Below, in pieces: positions 1 through 10,843 of a stretch of DNA of 64,000 nucleotides. The DNA lies in NCBI GenBank assembly GCA_021780315.1, contig JAJXYY010000033.1, forward strand, positions 248,001 through 312,000. Reading direction: 5' to 3'. Position 1 is the first letter of the stretch. Each line of letters opens with the position of its first letter. A program made the translations under genes and the position numbers. The notes beneath the pieces are model-generated. The model searched no databases, was not told where the DNA came from, and saw only the letters and a program-made list of their open reading frames with translations. This DNA is from Acidobacteriota bacterium. Its GTDB lineage: Bacteria; Acidobacteriota; Terriglobia; Terriglobales; Acidobacteriaceae.

Positions 1-197
1 AGGCTGGGGAGCAGGTGGTGGTGGATGGGCAGGAGAAGCTGCGGAATGGGGCGAAGGTGATTCCGCGGACGGGCCTGCCTGCGGTTGGCCGTGGCGCAGC
101 AGCGAGCAATGGTGCTGGGCCTAACGGGGCTGGAGCGAGCGGGGCGGCAGCAGGAGACGGCAGAGTAGGCAGCGGGAAGCAGGGGCCAACACGATGA
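1..197 (+). CDS. RND efflux periplasmic adaptor (MdtA-like), C-terminal end only
   Basis: Only the last ~64 codons are in the window; the reading frame (codons beginning at base 3) is open to the left edge. The visible part reads as the membrane-proximal end of an RND adaptor: a short beta-strand segment [15 protein letters not shown] followed by a flexible Gly/Ala/Ser-rich tail, which is how many acidobacterial and proteobacterial MFP subunits finish. The stop codon overlaps the start of the next gene (ATGA), so it is translationally coupled to the first RND permease. The family assignment rests on a short segment plus context. Confidence 0.75.
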   Translation, partial: AGEQVVVDGQEKLRNGAKVIPRTGLPAVGRGAAASNGAGPNGAGASGAAAGDGRVGSGKQGPTR

Positions 198-3100
198 GTC
201 CATCACGGCCATTTATCCTTCGGCCGGTGGCCACCTCGCTTTTGATGGTGGCCATTTTGCTTGCCGGTTTTGTTGCGTATCTGCAGTTGCCGGTTTCGGC
301 ACTGCCACAGGTGGATTATCCGACGATTCAGGTGATGACGTTCTATCCGGGGGCGAGTCCGGAGGTGATGGCGTCGTCGGTGACGGCTCCGCTGGAGCGG
401 CAGTTTGGGCAGATACCGGGGTTGAGCCAGATGACCTCGACGAGTTCTGGTGGCGGCAGTGTGATTACGCTGCAGTTCTCTCTGGCGGAGAGCATCGATA
501 TTGCGCAGCAGGATGTGCAGGCTGCGATCAACGCGGCGACGAGTTATCTACCGAAGGATCTGCCGAATCCGCCGGTGTATAGCAAGGTGAACCCTGCGGA
601 TGCTCCGATTATGACGCTGGCGCTGACGAGCGATACGCTGGCGCTGACGAAGGTGGAAGACCTGGCCGATACGCTGATGGCGCAGAAGATTTCGCAACTG
701 TCGGGCGTGGGACTGGTGTCGATAGCGGGTGGACAGAAGCCTGCAGTGCGGATTCAGGCGAACCCGACGGCGATGGCGAACTACGGGCTGAGCCTGGAGG
801 ACATGCGCACGGCGCTGGGGCTGGCGAATGTGGACCAGGCGAAGGGCAACCTGAACGGCAAGACGCAGTCGTACACGATTGGCGCGAACGACCAGTTGCT
901 ATCGAGCGCGGACTACAGCAAGGTGATTATTGCGTATCGCAATGGGTCTCCGGTGCGGCTGTCGGATGTGGCGAATGCGGTGGACAGCGCAGAGAATCTG
1001 TACCAGGCTGCGTGGATGGGAACGGCCGCACAGGCAGCGGGGGCGGACAAGCCGGCGCAGGATGCAGTGCTGAAGCCAGCGGTGATTGTTAACATCCAGC
1101 GGCAGCCGGGGGCGAACATCATCGGGGTGGTGGATGAGGTGCAGCGGTTGCTGCCGCAGTTGCGTTCGTCGCTGCCGGCGAGTGTGCATCTGGATGTGCT
1201 GACGGACCGGACGAACACGATTCGGGCGTCGGTGGCAGATGTGAAGTTTGAGTTGATGCTGACGATCGCGCTGGTGGTGATGGTGATCTTCCTGTTTCTG
1301 CGCTCGTTTGCAGCAACGGTGATTCCAGCGGTGGCGGTTCCGTTATCGATTGTGGGTACGTTTGGGGTGATGTACCTGCTGGGCTACAGCCTGAACAACC
1401 TGAGCCTGATGGCGCTGACGATCTCCACGGGCTTTGTGGTGGACGATGCGATTGTGATGATCGAGAACATTGCGCGCTATCTGGAGGAGGGCGATGCTCC
1501 GCTGGAGGCTGCGCTGAAGGGCTCGGAGCAGATCGGGTTCACGATTGTTTCGCTGACGGTATCGCTGATTGCGGTGCTGATTCCGCTGCTGTTCATGGGC
1601 GATATCGTGGGTCGTCTGTTCCGCGAATTTGCTGTAACGCTGGCGGTTACAATTCTGGTTTCGGCAGTAGTGTCGTTGACGCTGACGCCGATGATGGCGG
1701 CGAGACTGTTGCGGCACAAGCCGGAGAGCGAGCAGAATGCGTTCTATCGGAAGAGCGAAGAGTTTTTCGAGTATGTGATTGCGAAGTATGCCGGGGGCGT
1801 TCGGTTTGTGCTGCGGCACCAGACGATGACGCTGCTAGTGACGCTGGCGACGTTTGTGCTGACGGTCTATCTGTACATTATTGTTCCGAAGGGATTCTTC
1901 CCGGTGCAGGACACGGGTGTGCTGCTGGGGATTACGGAAGCGCCGCAGACGATCAGTTTTTCCGCGATGGGCGAGCGGCAACAGACGCTGGCAAGGATCA
2001 TTCTGAACGATCCGGATGTGGAGAGCGTCTCTTCGTTTATCGGGATTGATGGGACCAACGTAACGTTGAACAGCGGCCGGATTCAGATCAATCTGAAAGA
2101 CCGCGAGCAACGGACGACGACGGCTTCCGAGGTGATTGAGCGGTTGCAGCCGAAGCTGGCGGAGGTGGAAGGCATCCAGTGCTTTCTGCAGCCGCTGCAG
2201 GACCTGACGGTGGAAGACCGGGTGAGCCGGACGCAGTATCAGTATTCGTTGGAGGATGCGAACGCGGAGGAGTTGGCGGTGTGGACCGACCGGCTGCTGG
2301 AGAAGCTGAGACAGATTCCGATTTTGACGGAGGTGAACAGCGATCAGCAACTGAGCGGTCTGGGGGCGCACCTGGTGATCGATCGCGATACGGCGAGTCG
2401 GCTGGGTATTACGCCGCAGAACATCGACGACACGCTGGACGATGCGTTTGGGCAGCGGCAGGTATCGACGATCTTTACGCAGTTGAACCAGTACCACGTG
2501 GTGCTGGAGGTGGCGCCGCGATTCCAACGGAACCCTTCTTCGCTGGACAGCATTTATGTGAAGAGTTCAAACGGGACGCAGGTTCCGCTGTCTGCATTTA
2601 CGCATTTTGAAGAGCGGCAGACGCCGCTGGCGATCAACCACCAGGGACAGTTTCCGGTGGTGACGGTTTCGTTCAACCTGGCACCGGGCAAGTCGATCGG
2701 CGACGCGGTGAGTGCGGTGAACAAGGCGAAGCAAGAGTTGAACATGCCGGCGAGTGTGAATGCGGAGTTTCAAGGCACGGCGGCTTCGTTTGTGGCGTCG
2801 CTGCAGAATGAGCCGTTGCTGATTCTGGCGGCGTTGATTGTGGTGTATATCGTGCTGGGGGTTTTGTACGAGAGCTACATTCATCCGATTACGATTCTTT
2901 CGACTCTGCCTTCGGCGGGTGTGGGAGCGATTCTGGCGCTGTTGCTGTTCCATGTGGACTTGAGCGTGATTGCGCTGATCGGGATTATTCTGCTGATCGG
3001 CATTGTGAAGAAGAATGCGATCATGATGATCGACTTTGCGCTGGAGGCGGAGCGCGATCTGGGGATGACACCGGAGGAGGCGATCTACCAGGCGTGCCTG

Positions 3101-3364
3101 CTACGGTTTCGTCCGATCATGATGACGACGATGGCGGCGCTGCTGGGCGGTGTGCCGCTGGCGCTGGGCACGGGTACGGGCAGCGAGTTGCGGCGTCCGC
3201 TGGGCATCACGATTGTGGGTGGCTTGATTGTGTCGCAGGTGTTGACGCTGTTCACGACTCCGGTGGTGTATCTGTTCTTTGACCGTATTGGGCGAAAGTA
3301 TCTGCGTACGGCCGAGGCCGATGCGGAGTTGCGTGCGCACGAGCATGCAGTAGGTGCAGACTGA
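194..3364 (+). CDS. RND multidrug efflux permease 1 (MdtB/MdtC-like, HAE1 family)
   Basis: A 1056-residue inner-membrane proton-driven drug exporter of the AcrB/MdtBC type. It begins [15 protein letters not shown], the usual first transmembrane helix. It keeps the TM4 proton-relay pair in [14 protein letters not shown] (D417-D418) and the TM10 lysine in [14 protein letters not shown], so it should be active. Length matches the family (~1030-1060). It starts inside the adaptor stop codon and its own stop overlaps the start of the second permease (TGATG), giving adaptor-permease-permease order as in mdtABC, where two different permeases form one heterotrimer. No TolC-like outer-membrane gene follows, so that partner must be elsewhere. 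The substrate cannot be told. Confidence 0.95.
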   Translation: MSPSRPFILRPVATSLLMVAILLAGFVAYLQLPVSALPQVDYPTIQVMTFYPGASPEVMASSVTAPLERQFGQIPGLSQMTSTSSGGGSVITLQFSLAESIDIAQQDVQAAINAATSYLPKDLPNPPVYSKVNPADAPIMTLALTSDTLALTKVEDLADTLMAQKISQLSGVGLVSIAGGQKPAVRIQANPTAMANYGLSLEDMRTALGLANVDQAKGNLNGKTQSYTIGANDQLLSSADYSKVIIAYRNGSPVRLSDVANAVDSAENLYQAAWMGTAAQAAGADKPAQDAVLKPAVIVNIQRQPGANIIGVVDEVQRLLPQLRSSLPASVHLDVLTDRTNTIRASVADVKFELMLTIALVVMVIFLFLRSFAATVIPAVAVPLSIVGTFGVMYLLGYSLNNLSLMALTISTGFVVDDAIVMIENIARYLEEGDAPLEAALKGSEQIGFTIVSLTVSLIAVLIPLLFMGDIVGRLFREFAVTLAVTILVSAVVSLTLTPMMAARLLRHKPESEQNAFYRKSEEFFEYVIAKYAGGVRFVLRHQTMTLLVTLATFVLTVYLYIIVPKGFFPVQDTGVLLGITEAPQTISFSAMGERQQTLARIILNDPDVESVSSFIGIDGTNVTLNSGRIQINLKDREQRTTTASEVIERLQPKLAEVEGIQCFLQPLQDLTVEDRVSRTQYQYSLEDANAEELAVWTDRLLEKLRQIPILTEVNSDQQLSGLGAHLVIDRDTASRLGITPQNIDDTLDDAFGQRQVSTIFTQLNQYHVVLEVAPRFQRNPSSLDSIYVKSSNGTQVPLSAFTHFEERQTPLAINHQGQFPVVTVSFNLAPGKSIGDAVSAVNKAKQELNMPASVNAEFQGTAASFVASLQNEPLLILAALIVVYIVLGVLYESYIHPITILSTLPSAGVGAILALLLFHVDLSVIALIGIILLIGIVKKNAIMMIDFALEAERDLGMTPEEAIYQACLLRFRPIMMTTMAALLGGVPLALGTGTGSELRRPLGITIVGGLIVSQVLTLFTTPVVYLFFDRIGRKYLRTAEADAELRAHEHAVGAD

Positions 3365-6300
3365 TGGCGAAGGACGTTGGCGGGGTCCATTTTTCAGCAC
3401 CGTTCATCAAGCGGCCGGTAGCGACGTTTCTGCTGTCGATTGCGGTGATACTGGCGGGTGCGGTGGCGTATATTCTGCTGCCGGTATCGAGTCTGCCGCA
3501 GGTGGAGTATCCGGTGATCTCGGTGGGTGCGGGGTTGCCGGGGGCCGATCCGGAGACGATGGCGTCTTCGGTGGCGACTCCGCTGGAGCGGCAGTTCAGC
3601 CGGATTGCGGGCATCAACCAGATGACGTCGGTGTCTTCGCTGGGGACGGTGGGGATCACGATGCAGTTTGACCTGAACCGCGATGTGAACGGCGCGGCGC
3701 GGGATGTGCAGGCGGCGATCAACGCTGCGAGCAGTCAACTTCCTGCGAACCTGCCGTCGAATCCGACGTATAGGAAGATCAATCCGGCGGATGCGCCGAT
3801 TCTGATTCTGGCGCTGCAGTCGGACACGCTGACGATTCCGCAGTTGTACGATGCGGCGGACAGTGTGCTGGCGCAGAAGATTGCGCAGGTTCCCGGTGTG
3901 GGCCAGGTGTTTACGGGAGGTAGCGCGAAGCCTGCGGTGCGGGTGGAGGCGAACCCGACGCTGCTCTCGGCGTACGGGGTGGGGCTGGAGGCTTTGCGGG
4001 CGGTGCTGGGGCAGGTAAACGTCAATCAGCCGAAGGGCTATTTGATGGACGATGTGCGTCGCTGGAGCATCAGCGCGACGGATCAACTGTTTGGCGCGGC
4101 GGCATATGCCCCGCTGATTGTGGCGACGGACAAGGGCCCAGTGAGTACAGCGATGGCGGCGTCCGGATTGCCCTCGTCGGTGGCCAGCGCGGTGAACGCG
4201 ACTGCATCGACACCGGCGGCGGTAGCGGCGGCAAGCAGTGCGATGGCGGGCGGGCCCGCGGCGGCGCATGGGGTGGTGCGGATACAGGATGTGGCGGATG
4301 TGGTGAACTCGGTGGAGGACATCCACACGGGCGGTATGTTTAATGGCAAGCCGGCGATTCTGCTGGTGATCTTCAAGTCGCCGGGGGCGAATGTAATCAG
4401 CACGGTGGATCGGGTGCAGGCGATGTTGCCTACGCTGCGGGCGTCGATCTCGCCGGCGATCGATCTGAAGGTGGCGCTGGACCGGACGACGACTATTCGG
4501 GCCTCGGTGAAGGATGTGACGCGGACGCTGATCATCTCGATTGTGCTGGTGATCCTGGTGGTGTTTGTGTTTCTGCGGGAGGTGCGGTCGACGCTGATTC
4601 CGAGCGTGTCGGTGCCGCTGAGCCTGCTGGGGACGTTCGGGATTATGTACCTGCTGGGGTACACGCTGGACAACTTGAGCCTGATGGCGCTGACGATCTC
4701 TACGGGCTTTGTGGTGGACGATGCGATTGTAGTGATCGAGAACATCAGCCGGCATCTGGAGAACGGGATGACGCCGTACGAAGCGGCGATGGTGGGGTCG
4801 AAGGAGATTGGATTTACGGTGCTCTCGATGAGCACGTCGCTGATCGCGGTATTTATCCCGATACTGCTGATGGGCGGGATTGTGGGGCGTCTGTTTCGGG
4901 AGTTTGCGGTGACGTTGTCGGCTGCGATTCTGGTGTCGCTGGTGGTGTCTCTGACGACGACTCCGATGTTGAGTGCAAAGTTTCTGGAGTCGCACGACAA
5001 GCGGAAGCATGGGATGTTCTACCGTCTGGGCGAGCGTGCTCTGGGGTGGCTGGCTGCGGAGTATGAGCGTGGATTGCGCTGGGTGCTGCGGCACCAAAGG
5101 CTGGTGCTGACGATCACGATTCTGACGTTCTTCCTGAATGTGTATCTGTACATTCTGGTGCCAAAGGGGTTCTTTCCGCAGCAGGATACCGGGCGAATCA
5201 GCGGGCAGATTCGCGGGCAACAGGATGTGTCGTTCGACGCGCTGAAGCAGAAGATGCAGTTGTTGAGCGGGATTGTGCAGAAAGACCAAGGCGTGCAGAA
5301 CGTGATGGCGTTTGTGGGTGGCGGCGGACCGGGCGGTGGCGGCGGCAATACGGGCAATATGTTTATCTTCCTGAAGCCGGATGCGGAACGGCAGAAGACG
5401 GGGGACACGGCAGAGGTGATACTTAACCGGCTGCGTCCGAAGACGGCCGGGGTACCGGGAGTGCAACTGTATCTGCAATCGCAGCAGGAGTTGAATATTG
5501 GTGGACGGATGTCGGCGACGCAGTATCAGTACTCGTTGACGTCGGACAATCTGGACGAGTTGAATACGTGGGCTCCGAAGCTGATGGCGGCGATGCAGAA
5601 GCTGCCGGACCTGAAGGACGTGGCGACGGACCAGCAGGACCAGGGGCTGCGGGCGCAGTTGGTGATCGACCGCGATACAGCAAGCCGGCTGGGTGTCTCT
5701 CCGTTGACGATTGATGCGACGCTGTCAGATGCGTTTGGGCAGAAGCAGGTATCGACGACGTATATGCCGCTGAACCAGTATCACGTGGTGATGGAAGTGG
5801 CGCCGCAGTACCAGGAGACGCCGGACGCGCTGAAGCAGATCTATGTGAAGAGCACGACGGGGAGCATGGTTCCGCTGAGTGCAGTGACACACTTTGAGAC
5901 GCAACGGATTCCTCTGGCGGTGAACCACCAGTCGCAGTCTCCGGCGGCGACGCTGAGCTTCAATCTGACGCTGGGTTCATCGTTGAGCGATGCGACGGAT
6001 GCGATCGAGCGCGCTCGGATTGCGATTGGGATGCCCTCGACGATTCATGGTGGTTTCCAGGGGACGGCGCAGGCGTTCAAGGCCTCGCTCTCGTCGGAGC
6101 CGCTACTGATCCTACTGGCGCTGGTGGCGGTGTATATCGTGCTGGGGATTTTGTACGAGAGCTTCATTCATCCGCTGACGATTCTGTCGACGCTACCTTC
6201 GGCGGGTGTGGGTGCGATTGTGGCGCTGCTGCTGTTCAAGGTCGACCTGAGCGTAATTGCGATGATCGGGATCATTCTGCTGATCGGCATTGTGAAGAAG

Positions 6301-6645
6301 AATGCGATCATGATGATCGACTTCGCGCTGGTGGCGGAGCGGGAGGGCGGCAAGACTCCGGAAGAAGCGATCTTCGAGGCGTGCATGCTGCGGTTTCGCC
6401 CGATCATGATGACAACGATGGCTGCGCTGCTGGGCGGATTGCCGCTGGCGCTAGGCACAGGTACGGGCAGTGAGTTGCGACGGCCGCTGGGCATCACGAT
6501 TGTAGGAGGTCTGATTGTGTCGCAGGCCCTGACGCTGTTTACGACGCCGGTGGTGTACTTGTTCTTTGACCGGCTGCGGGGCAGGTTTGCAAGGCGGAAG
6601 TCAGTGGTGATGCATGCGGTTCCGCAGACTGTGGCTGGGGACTAG
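3364..6645 (+). CDS. RND multidrug efflux permease 2 (MdtC/MdtB-like, HAE1 family)
   Basis: A 1093-residue paralogue of the preceding permease with the same architecture: FIKRPVATFLLSIAVIL first helix, TM4 pair [14 protein letters not shown] (D452-D453) and TM10 lysine [14 protein letters not shown]. It is about 40 residues longer than usual because of an alanine/serine-rich insertion at roughly residues 260-304 in the periplasmic porter domain, and it carries a glycine run near residue 655. The start codon shares a base with the previous stop, so the two permeases are probably co-translated in equal amounts for a mixed trimer. This is the last gene of the operon; the next gene is convergent. 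Confidence 0.95.
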   Translation: MAKDVGGVHFSAPFIKRPVATFLLSIAVILAGAVAYILLPVSSLPQVEYPVISVGAGLPGADPETMASSVATPLERQFSRIAGINQMTSVSSLGTVGITMQFDLNRDVNGAARDVQAAINAASSQLPANLPSNPTYRKINPADAPILILALQSDTLTIPQLYDAADSVLAQKIAQVPGVGQVFTGGSAKPAVRVEANPTLLSAYGVGLEALRAVLGQVNVNQPKGYLMDDVRRWSISATDQLFGAAAYAPLIVATDKGPVSTAMAASGLPSSVASAVNATASTPAAVAAASSAMAGGPAAAHGVVRIQDVADVVNSVEDIHTGGMFNGKPAILLVIFKSPGANVISTVDRVQAMLPTLRASISPAIDLKVALDRTTTIRASVKDVTRTLIISIVLVILVVFVFLREVRSTLIPSVSVPLSLLGTFGIMYLLGYTLDNLSLMALTISTGFVVDDAIVVIENISRHLENGMTPYEAAMVGSKEIGFTVLSMSTSLIAVFIPILLMGGIVGRLFREFAVTLSAAILVSLVVSLTTTPMLSAKFLESHDKRKHGMFYRLGERALGWLAAEYERGLRWVLRHQRLVLTITILTFFLNVYLYILVPKGFFPQQDTGRISGQIRGQQDVSFDALKQKMQLLSGIVQKDQGVQNVMAFVGGGGPGGGGGNTGNMFIFLKPDAERQKTGDTAEVILNRLRPKTAGVPGVQLYLQSQQELNIGGRMSATQYQYSLTSDNLDELNTWAPKLMAAMQKLPDLKDVATDQQDQGLRAQLVIDRDTASRLGVSPLTIDATLSDAFGQKQVSTTYMPLNQYHVVMEVAPQYQETPDALKQIYVKSTTGSMVPLSAVTHFETQRIPLAVNHQSQSPAATLSFNLTLGSSLSDATDAIERARIAIGMPSTIHGGFQGTAQAFKASLSSEPLLILLALVAVYIVLGILYESFIHPLTILSTLPSAGVGAIVALLLFKVDLSVIAMIGIILLIGIVKKNAIMMIDFALVAEREGGKTPEEAIFEACMLRFRPIMMTTMAALLGGLPLALGTGTGSELRRPLGITIVGGLIVSQALTLFTTPVVYLFFDRLRGRFARRKSVVMHAVPQTVAGD

Positions 6646-7003
6646 ACAAGGCCCTTGCGCTGGGCGGGATGGAAGAATTCTGGCTCGGCAGGTAAGCGAG
6701 CATTGCGTCTTCGTGCCGGGGGATAAGGCTGCACGGCTGTTCTTGAGAACGACATCTTGATTACCTCGTGCTGATGTAAGCAAATGGACCATGCCGCGAT
6801 GCCCGGTGGGAGCAGTGGACCTTGGTGCGCGATGAGGCTGTGGCTACACGGCGGCGCGGCTGCGGTAGAGGGTGGTCTGGTTTGCTGCGGGGTTTGGGTG
6901 AGGGTGGCGCGAGAGATTGTGGCGAGCAAAGAATTGGCCCGGCTCGGGACACTCGATATTGCCGCGTGTCCCAGACCGGGCCATAGAGGAGAACGGTAGA
7001 GGG
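6646..7003. other. Intergenic region between convergent RND operon and TonB receptor
   Basis: A 358-base gap between two converging transcription units. I see no convincing gene in it. The only clear structure is the strong hairpin at 6936-6982 listed separately, placed as the terminator of the minus-strand receptor gene. A weak GCCC/GGGC stem lies just after the RND stop codon and may end the RND transcript. Confidence 0.6.
6936..6982 (-). terminator. Hairpin terminator of TonB-dependent receptor gene
   Basis: The arms at 6936-6952 and 6966-6982 pair as GGCCCGG + GGGACAC with a three-base internal mismatch, around a 13-base loop. The hairpin begins 21 bases beyond the receptor stop codon in the direction of its transcription. 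Only a short T-containing tract (AATTCTTT) follows, so termination efficiency is uncertain. Confidence 0.6.
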
Positions 7004-10000
7004 TTAGAAGTTGATACGTCCAGCGAGTTGGAAGTCACGATTGCCGCGGGCCGAGCCGACAGTACCGAAGGTGGTCGAACCGGGAGCCCAGGCTTGGGAG
7101 ATACCGCCGAAGGTGACCTTATTGGCCACGTTGAGGCAGTCGACTTCGAAGATGAATTTGATTCGCTCGGGGGTGATGTTGAAGGTACGACGTACGCTGG
7201 CATCGAGGTTCCAACTGCTGGGGTTCCAGAGGCCGAGGGGACGGGTACGGGGGGCATCGCCGATCTTGGTGATGGCGATCTGCTTGGGCGCGGTGGTGCC
7301 GAAGTTGTTCGGGACGCTGAAGGCGTTGCTATCGATGTACTGAATCGCACCGAGCTTGGCAGCGGTTACGCCCTTGCCCCATTTGCCGTTGATACGGGCG
7401 GGACCGGAGAAGGCGGGGTTGATGTCCGGCTGGCACTGTCCCTGCAGGGGGGCGGTGCAACCGGCGTAGGAGACGGCGAGGGGAGAGCCCGAGCCGTAGG
7501 TAAAGATGCTGGAGAGCTGCCAGCCGCCAGCGAGTGCGCGGACGAGGAAGTGATCGCCACCGAAGCCACCGGTACCGAAGGGCAGTTTGTAGACGCCATA
7601 GAGCGCGAGCGACTGGGGCACGGCGACCGAGGTGTAGCTGCGGTCGGCACGGCCCTGGTGGAAGCCGACACCGTTGGAGGTGGCGGCGCCGGGGGTATCG
7701 AAGCCGGTACGGAAGCTGCCGTCGTCTCCGAGGTTCTTAGAGTAGGTGTAGTTGAGGGTGTAGGTGAGGCCCTTCCACTCACGCTGATTGAGGGTGATCT
7801 GGAGGGAGTTGTAGCTGACGTTGCCTACGTTGCCCCAGGTGTCGCTGGTTCCACCGTACTGGGGGAATGCGGTCAACATGCGGGCGATGGAGGCGCTGGA
7901 GCCCTTGGAGTTGGAAGCAGCGGAGGTGTAGCCGGCGTAAGGCACCTTGACGCTGGGCATGGCAGCCTGGGCGATGGCGACGTTGGCGGGGGTTGCGGGA
8001 GCGCTGAGGATGGGGGTGACGCCGTCGGAGGCGCGAACTGCGCCTAGACCTGCGAGATAGACAGGGTTTAGCTGTCCGGCCCAGTATCCGCGGGCGTTTC
8101 CGCCGGTGGCGAGAAAGTGAGCCTGGCTACCGGAGTAGTTGACCATGAGGGTGAGGTCGTGGGTGACGGCACGCTGGATGCCGAAGTTGTAGAAGCTGAC
8201 CTCTGGTGCGCGACCGGAGAGGTAGGGATCGGCATAGCCTGGTGCACCGCCCGCGGCCTGAAAAGCTCCGGCGGAGTTGATGTAGTTGCCGGTGCCGATG
8301 ATGAGGCTGTTGGCGCTGGGTGCCGCGGGCTGGGGCAGGACGAAGCCGGCTCCACCGAAGGCGGTGTTGGCGAGACCGGCGGCCTGGAAGCCTGCGCTGT
8401 TGTTGAGGAAGTAGGACGGTCCGGCGAGGGCACCGGAGGTCTGGGCAGCGGGGAGGACGAGGTTGGCGGTGAAGCCGGCCTGGCCGGTACCGTTGCCTGC
8501 ACCGCCACGTCCGCCTACGCCGCCGGCGCGGGAGTAGACGAGGCCGTAACCACCACGGATGACGGTCTTGTCATTGATGGAGTAGGCGAAGCCGAGGCGC
8601 GGGCCGAAGTTCTTCTTGTAGGTATTGACGGGGGTGTGGCACTGGCAGCTGATGTCTGCGCCGCGGTTGCCGACGAACTCCAGAGCACCGAGGTTGCCGG
8701 TGGCGGGGTTGGTGGCGTTGGGATTGAGGTAGCTCCAACGATCGAGCACTTCCTGGAAGGGAGGGAACCAGTCGTAACGCAGGCCGAGGTTGAGGGTGAG
8801 CTTGGGGCTGATCTTCCAGTCGTCCTGGAAGTAGGGGGAGATGGGACGGTAGCGGCCACCGGTCTCGCTGAAGGCCTGGATGGTGGTTCCAGAGCTGGCT
8901 ACGGCGCCGAGTAGGAAGCTGGCGTAGGAGTAGCCGCTGGTGGTGTTGTCGATGGTGTTGCCCTTGGCGGTGAAGTTGGCGGTATCGTTGGCGCTGTAGG
9001 CGGTGGTGAAGATGCCGGAGGGTCCAAGCTGCGGGGCGACGTTATCTTCGAGCCACTGCATCTGGATGCCGAAGGTCATGGAGTGCTTGCCCTTGTTGAA
9101 CTGGAGATTGTCGACGAGGGTGAAGGCGTTGGGGATGGTCTGCTGGGTGGCACCGGAGGCTCCGTCGGAGGTCCAGGTGTTCTGGGAGAGGGGGAAGAGC
9201 TTGGACGCGGCAAAGCTGGCGCCGGGGAACTCGTCGGAGGCCTGTCCTGCGGGGAGATTGGTGATGCCGATGTCGCGGGCTGCGCTGTAACCGGCGATGT
9301 TGTCGGTCAAGCTCTGCACGGGCTGGGAGAAGCGGGTGAATCCGAATTTGAACTGGTTGACGAGGTTGGGGGTGATGACGATGGAGTGCTCGAGGTCAAG
9401 GATGGTGGGCTTGATGGTGGCATATCCGCCGTTGGTATAGGGCAGCGGAAGCACGACTCCGTTGAGGCCGACGGTGAAGGGGACGTTCTTGCGGCTGCCA
9501 AGGGTCATGACAAAGGAGAGGCGCTGGGAGGCGGTGAGGTCATAGTCGACCTTGGTGAGGAACTCCCAGTTGTCGTAGCCGGAGGGGACGCCGCCGAGAT
9601 AGTTGTTGTTGATCTGGGAGTTGCTGGGGCTGGGGAGGAACTTCTGCATGTACTGCGCCATGGGAGAGATCTGGCTGGCGGGGATGACGTTTGCCGTAGG
9701 CACGCCGTTCTTGATGCCCATGTAGGGCTGGCGGGTGCAGACCGTTCCAACGCACTTGTTGCTGGTGGGATCGAAGAGGATGGTGCTGGTGGAGGAGAGT
9801 TCCGTAAAGTCACCGGTGCGCATGAGCAGGGTGGGCACCGTGAGGGTGTTGGGATTGACTCCGTTTCGGCCGTGGTAGCGGTCGTAAGTGGCGAAGAAGA
9901 ATCCCTTCTTGTTGGTGAAGGGGATCTGTCCGCCGAGGGAGCCGACGAGTTCGTTCTGGTGCTCGATGGGCTTTTTAGCCGGGATGGTGTTTCCGTTGAC

Positions 10001-10843
10001 GTCTTTCTGGGTGAGAGCGGGAGCGGTAAAGCCCCAGGTGTCGAAGATGGTGTTGCGAACGAAGTCGGCGACGGTGCCGTGATAGTGGCTGCCGCCGGAT
10101 TTGACGGTGAAGTTGAGTGCGCCTGCGCCCTGGTACTCGGCACCGGGGACGCTGGTGAGGACCTGAAACTGATCAACTGCCTCGACGGGGATGGAGTTGG
10201 AGACGACGCGATTGTCACCCTGCTGATTGGCGGTGGTGGTGGGGATACCGTCGACATAGACTTCCGCGATGAAGTTGCCGGTGCCGCCGATGATGGGAGC
10301 ACGGGCACCGCCCTGGGCGCCAGGCAGCAGGGTGGCAAAGGCGGTGGGATCACGCTGCTGGCCGCTCATCTGGATGGGGAGGTTCTCGTAGGTATCGTTT
10401 TCCATGACGCCACCGAGGGTGGCATTGGTGGTCTCGAGGGCGGGTGGCGCTTCGGTCACGGTGACGGTATCGCTGGTGCTGCCGACGGCCAGGGTGACGT
10501 TGAGACCGGTGACCTTGAGGGCATCGACGACCAGGTTCTGCTGGCGGAAGGACTGGAACCCGGGGGAGGTGACGCGGACAGTGTAGATGCCGGGGATGAT
10601 GGGGCCGACTTCATAGACGCCGGCGGAGGAGACGGGGCGGGTGGTGACGACGCCGGAAGCCTGATTGGTGACGGCGACCTGTCCGTTGGGGACGACGGCT
10701 CCGGTGGAGTCGACTACGGTTCCCTGGATGGCGCCCTGGCCTCCGGTCTGAGCGTGTGCGGAGCCGGCAAAGAGAAGAGCGAAGGTGAGGACGAGAGCGG
10801 TGGCGAGGCCCGCGAGGCGGCGCTGGGTGTTGCTGAAAGTCAT
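7004..10843 (-). CDS. TonB-dependent receptor, Oar-like, with carboxypeptidase regulatory-like domain
   Basis: A 1279-residue outer-membrane protein. A signal peptide (LAGLATALVLTFALLFAGSAHA) is followed by a CarboxypepD_reg-like Ig fold (QGAIQGTVVDSTGAVVPNGQ, about residues 35-125), a plug domain with LPIQMSG, and a long beta-barrel ending in the aromatic C-terminus GRINF. This is the very large Oar/Cna-B-type receptor class, abundant in Acidobacteria and usually linked to uptake of plant or microbial polymers. The start at 10843 is chosen over an upstream in-frame ATG because AGGAG stands seven bases before it. No SusD-like partner is adjacent. The ligand is unknown. Confidence 0.92.
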   Translation of the reverse strand: MTFSNTQRRLAGLATALVLTFALLFAGSAHAQTGGQGAIQGTVVDSTGAVVPNGQVAVTNQASGVVTTRPVSSAGVYEVGPIIPGIYTVRVTSPGFQSFRQQNLVVDALKVTGLNVTLAVGSTSDTVTVTEAPPALETTNATLGGVMENDTYENLPIQMSGQQRDPTAFATLLPGAQGGARAPIIGGTGNFIAEVYVDGIPTTTANQQGDNRVVSNSIPVEAVDQFQVLTSVPGAEYQGAGALNFTVKSGGSHYHGTVADFVRNTIFDTWGFTAPALTQKDVNGNTIPAKKPIEHQNELVGSLGGQIPFTNKKGFFFATYDRYHGRNGVNPNTLTVPTLLMRTGDFTELSSTSTILFDPTSNKCVGTVCTRQPYMGIKNGVPTANVIPASQISPMAQYMQKFLPSPSNSQINNNYLGGVPSGYDNWEFLTKVDYDLTASQRLSFVMTLGSRKNVPFTVGLNGVVLPLPYTNGGYATIKPTILDLEHSIVITPNLVNQFKFGFTRFSQPVQSLTDNIAGYSAARDIGITNLPAGQASDEFPGASFAASKLFPLSQNTWTSDGASGATQQTIPNAFTLVDNLQFNKGKHSMTFGIQMQWLEDNVAPQLGPSGIFTTAYSANDTANFTAKGNTIDNTTSGYSYASFLLGAVASSGTTIQAFSETGGRYRPISPYFQDDWKISPKLTLNLGLRYDWFPPFQEVLDRWSYLNPNATNPATGNLGALEFVGNRGADISCQCHTPVNTYKKNFGPRLGFAYSINDKTVIRGGYGLVYSRAGGVGGRGGAGNGTGQAGFTANLVLPAAQTSGALAGPSYFLNNSAGFQAAGLANTAFGGAGFVLPQPAAPSANSLIIGTGNYINSAGAFQAAGGAPGYADPYLSGRAPEVSFYNFGIQRAVTHDLTLMVNYSGSQAHFLATGGNARGYWAGQLNPVYLAGLGAVRASDGVTPILSAPATPANVAIAQAAMPSVKVPYAGYTSAASNSKGSSASIARMLTAFPQYGGTSDTWGNVGNVSYNSLQITLNQREWKGLTYTLNYTYSKNLGDDGSFRTGFDTPGAATSNGVGFHQGRADRSYTSVAVPQSLALYGVYKLPFGTGGFGGDHFLVRALAGGWQLSSIFTYGSGSPLAVSYAGCTAPLQGQCQPDINPAFSGPARINGKWGKGVTAAKLGAIQYIDSNAFSVPNNFGTTAPKQIAITKIGDAPRTRPLGLWNPSSWNLDASVRRTFNITPERIKFIFEVDCLNVANKVTFGGISQAWAPGSTTFGTVGSARGNRDFQLAGRINF

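Noticed and set aside
3394..5478. 694-codon open frame antisense to RND permease 2
   Set aside because: Its product is an Arg/His-rich shadow translation with no domain pattern, produced by the GC-rich codon use of the real gene.
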